This document shows, piece after piece, positions 5,267-5,457 of a stretch of 5,457 bases of DNA. How positions within the stretch are numbered: position 1 is the stretch's first letter; each line of letters starts with the position of its first letter. The translations under genes were made by a program, and so were the position numbers. The stretch is from HyVt-337 sp964428895 (lineage in GTDB: Bacteria; Planctomycetota; Phycisphaerae; SM23-33): the NCBI GenBank assembly GCA_964428895.1, contig CAYRZU010000130.1:1-5457 (forward strand), written 5' to 3'. The notes below the pieces were generated by a model. That model was not told the origin of the DNA, did no database searches, and saw only the letters and a list, made by a program, of their open reading frames with translations.

Positions 5267-5356
5267 CTACCTCAGCCCGAGCCGCGCCTTTGTGCGCTCT
5301 CGCTCGGCGTCTTTGGTGAATCGGTCGAAGTCATCCGGCGCGCCGCCCGGCCGCAA
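5267..5356 (-). pseudogene. Short C-terminal remnant of an unidentified protein
   Basis: The minus strand encodes, from a TTG at 5354-5356, 29 residues that include PGGAPDDFDRF, TKDAERERTKARLGLR and then TAG. The charged, helix-like ending and GC-rich third codon positions look like a genuine protein C-terminus. Extending upstream, the frame meets TGA (5366-5368) three bases inside the first copy of the 43-bp repeat. The gene therefore appears cut off where the repeat begins. No family is recognised. Confidence 0.35.
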
Positions 5357-5362
5357 GCCAAG

Positions 5363-5448
5363 TGTTCAACGTCAGCGACTTTGGGAATAGGTGTGCGTGA
5401 ACGCTTGTTCAACGTCAGCGACTTTGGGAATAGGTGTGCGTGAACGCT
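5363..5448. repeat. Perfect 43-bp tandem duplication
   Basis: Two identical 43-bp units, 5363-5405 and 5406-5448, each beginning TGTTCAACG and ending GTGAACGCT. GTTCA near the start and TGAAC near the end of a unit are inverted relative to each other; at the junction TGAAC (5398-5402) faces GTTCA (5407-5411) across 4 nt. The sequence before 5363 and after 5448 does not continue the unit. There is no spacer between units. Confidence 0.9.
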
Positions 5449-5457
5449 AAGTCACAG

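Larger units (their letters stand above)
4960..5457. other. 498-base region without an intact gene: remnants and repeats
   Basis: No complete gene with a credible start was found. It holds two coding-like minus-strand fragments (5065-5220 and 5267-5356), overlapping inverted repeats at 5180-5232, an imperfect 15-bp dyad at 5249-5263, and a 43-bp tandem duplication (5363-5448). Plus-strand frames of about 60-70 residues across this stretch look like antisense shadows of the fragments. The combination looks like an eroded mobile or phage-derived segment. Confidence 0.5.

Noticed and set aside
5363..5448. CRISPR-like array
   Set aside because: The two 43-bp units abut directly with no spacer and no cas gene is present; it is a tandem duplication.

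Overview
This 5.46 kb window is GC-rich bacterial DNA. A PEP-CTERM sorting signal (VPEPAT, hydrophobic segment, arginine cluster) beside a divergent sigma-70 factor fits a Planctomycetes-type genome, or a relative in the PVC group. That placement is inference from gene style; no phylogenetic marker was tested.

Layout. At the left edge a plus-strand gene (2-847) encodes the C-terminal part of a secreted beta-strand-repeat protein with a PEP-CTERM tail; its N-terminus probably lies outside the window. It converges on three minus-strand genes: a Cof-type HAD phosphatase (922-1767), a sigma-70 family factor (1952-2881) ending at a strong intrinsic terminator (about 1881-1917), and a muconate-lactonizing-type enolase-superfamily enzyme with a full catalytic set (3210-4370). 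These three are separated by 184 and 328 bases, and a terminator lies between the first two, so they look like separate transcription units. The gene-free stretch 2882-3209 holds the sigma-factor leader, a terminator-like hairpin pointing the other way, and a 67-base palindromic structure.

The region 4371-4607 is divergent: the enolase-family gene is read leftwards and a tRNA-Glu(CUC) gene (4608-4680) rightwards. The tRNA has a near-consensus promoter (TTGACC, 17 bp, TAAGAT) and a 16-bp stem plus T5 terminator. Two perfect 9-bp inverted repeats sharing a TCGGC core lie in this region, one of them enclosing the tRNA -35 element.

Right of the tRNA the character changes. A 65-residue AlpA/excisionase-like helix-turn-helix gene (4762-4959, minus) is followed by about 500 bases without an intact gene. 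That stretch holds two start-less, coding-like minus-strand fragments (5065-5220 and 5267-5356), overlapping inverted repeats (5180-5232) and a perfect 43-bp tandem duplication (5363-5448). A small excisionase-like regulator next to a tRNA gene with broken reading frames beyond it suggests an eroded integrated element. No integrase and no duplicated tRNA end (att site) is visible, so this remains a hypothesis. No complete undescribed system is evident; the divergent sigma factor, the phased dyads at the tRNA promoter and the tRNA-flanking remnant region are the parts most worth following up.
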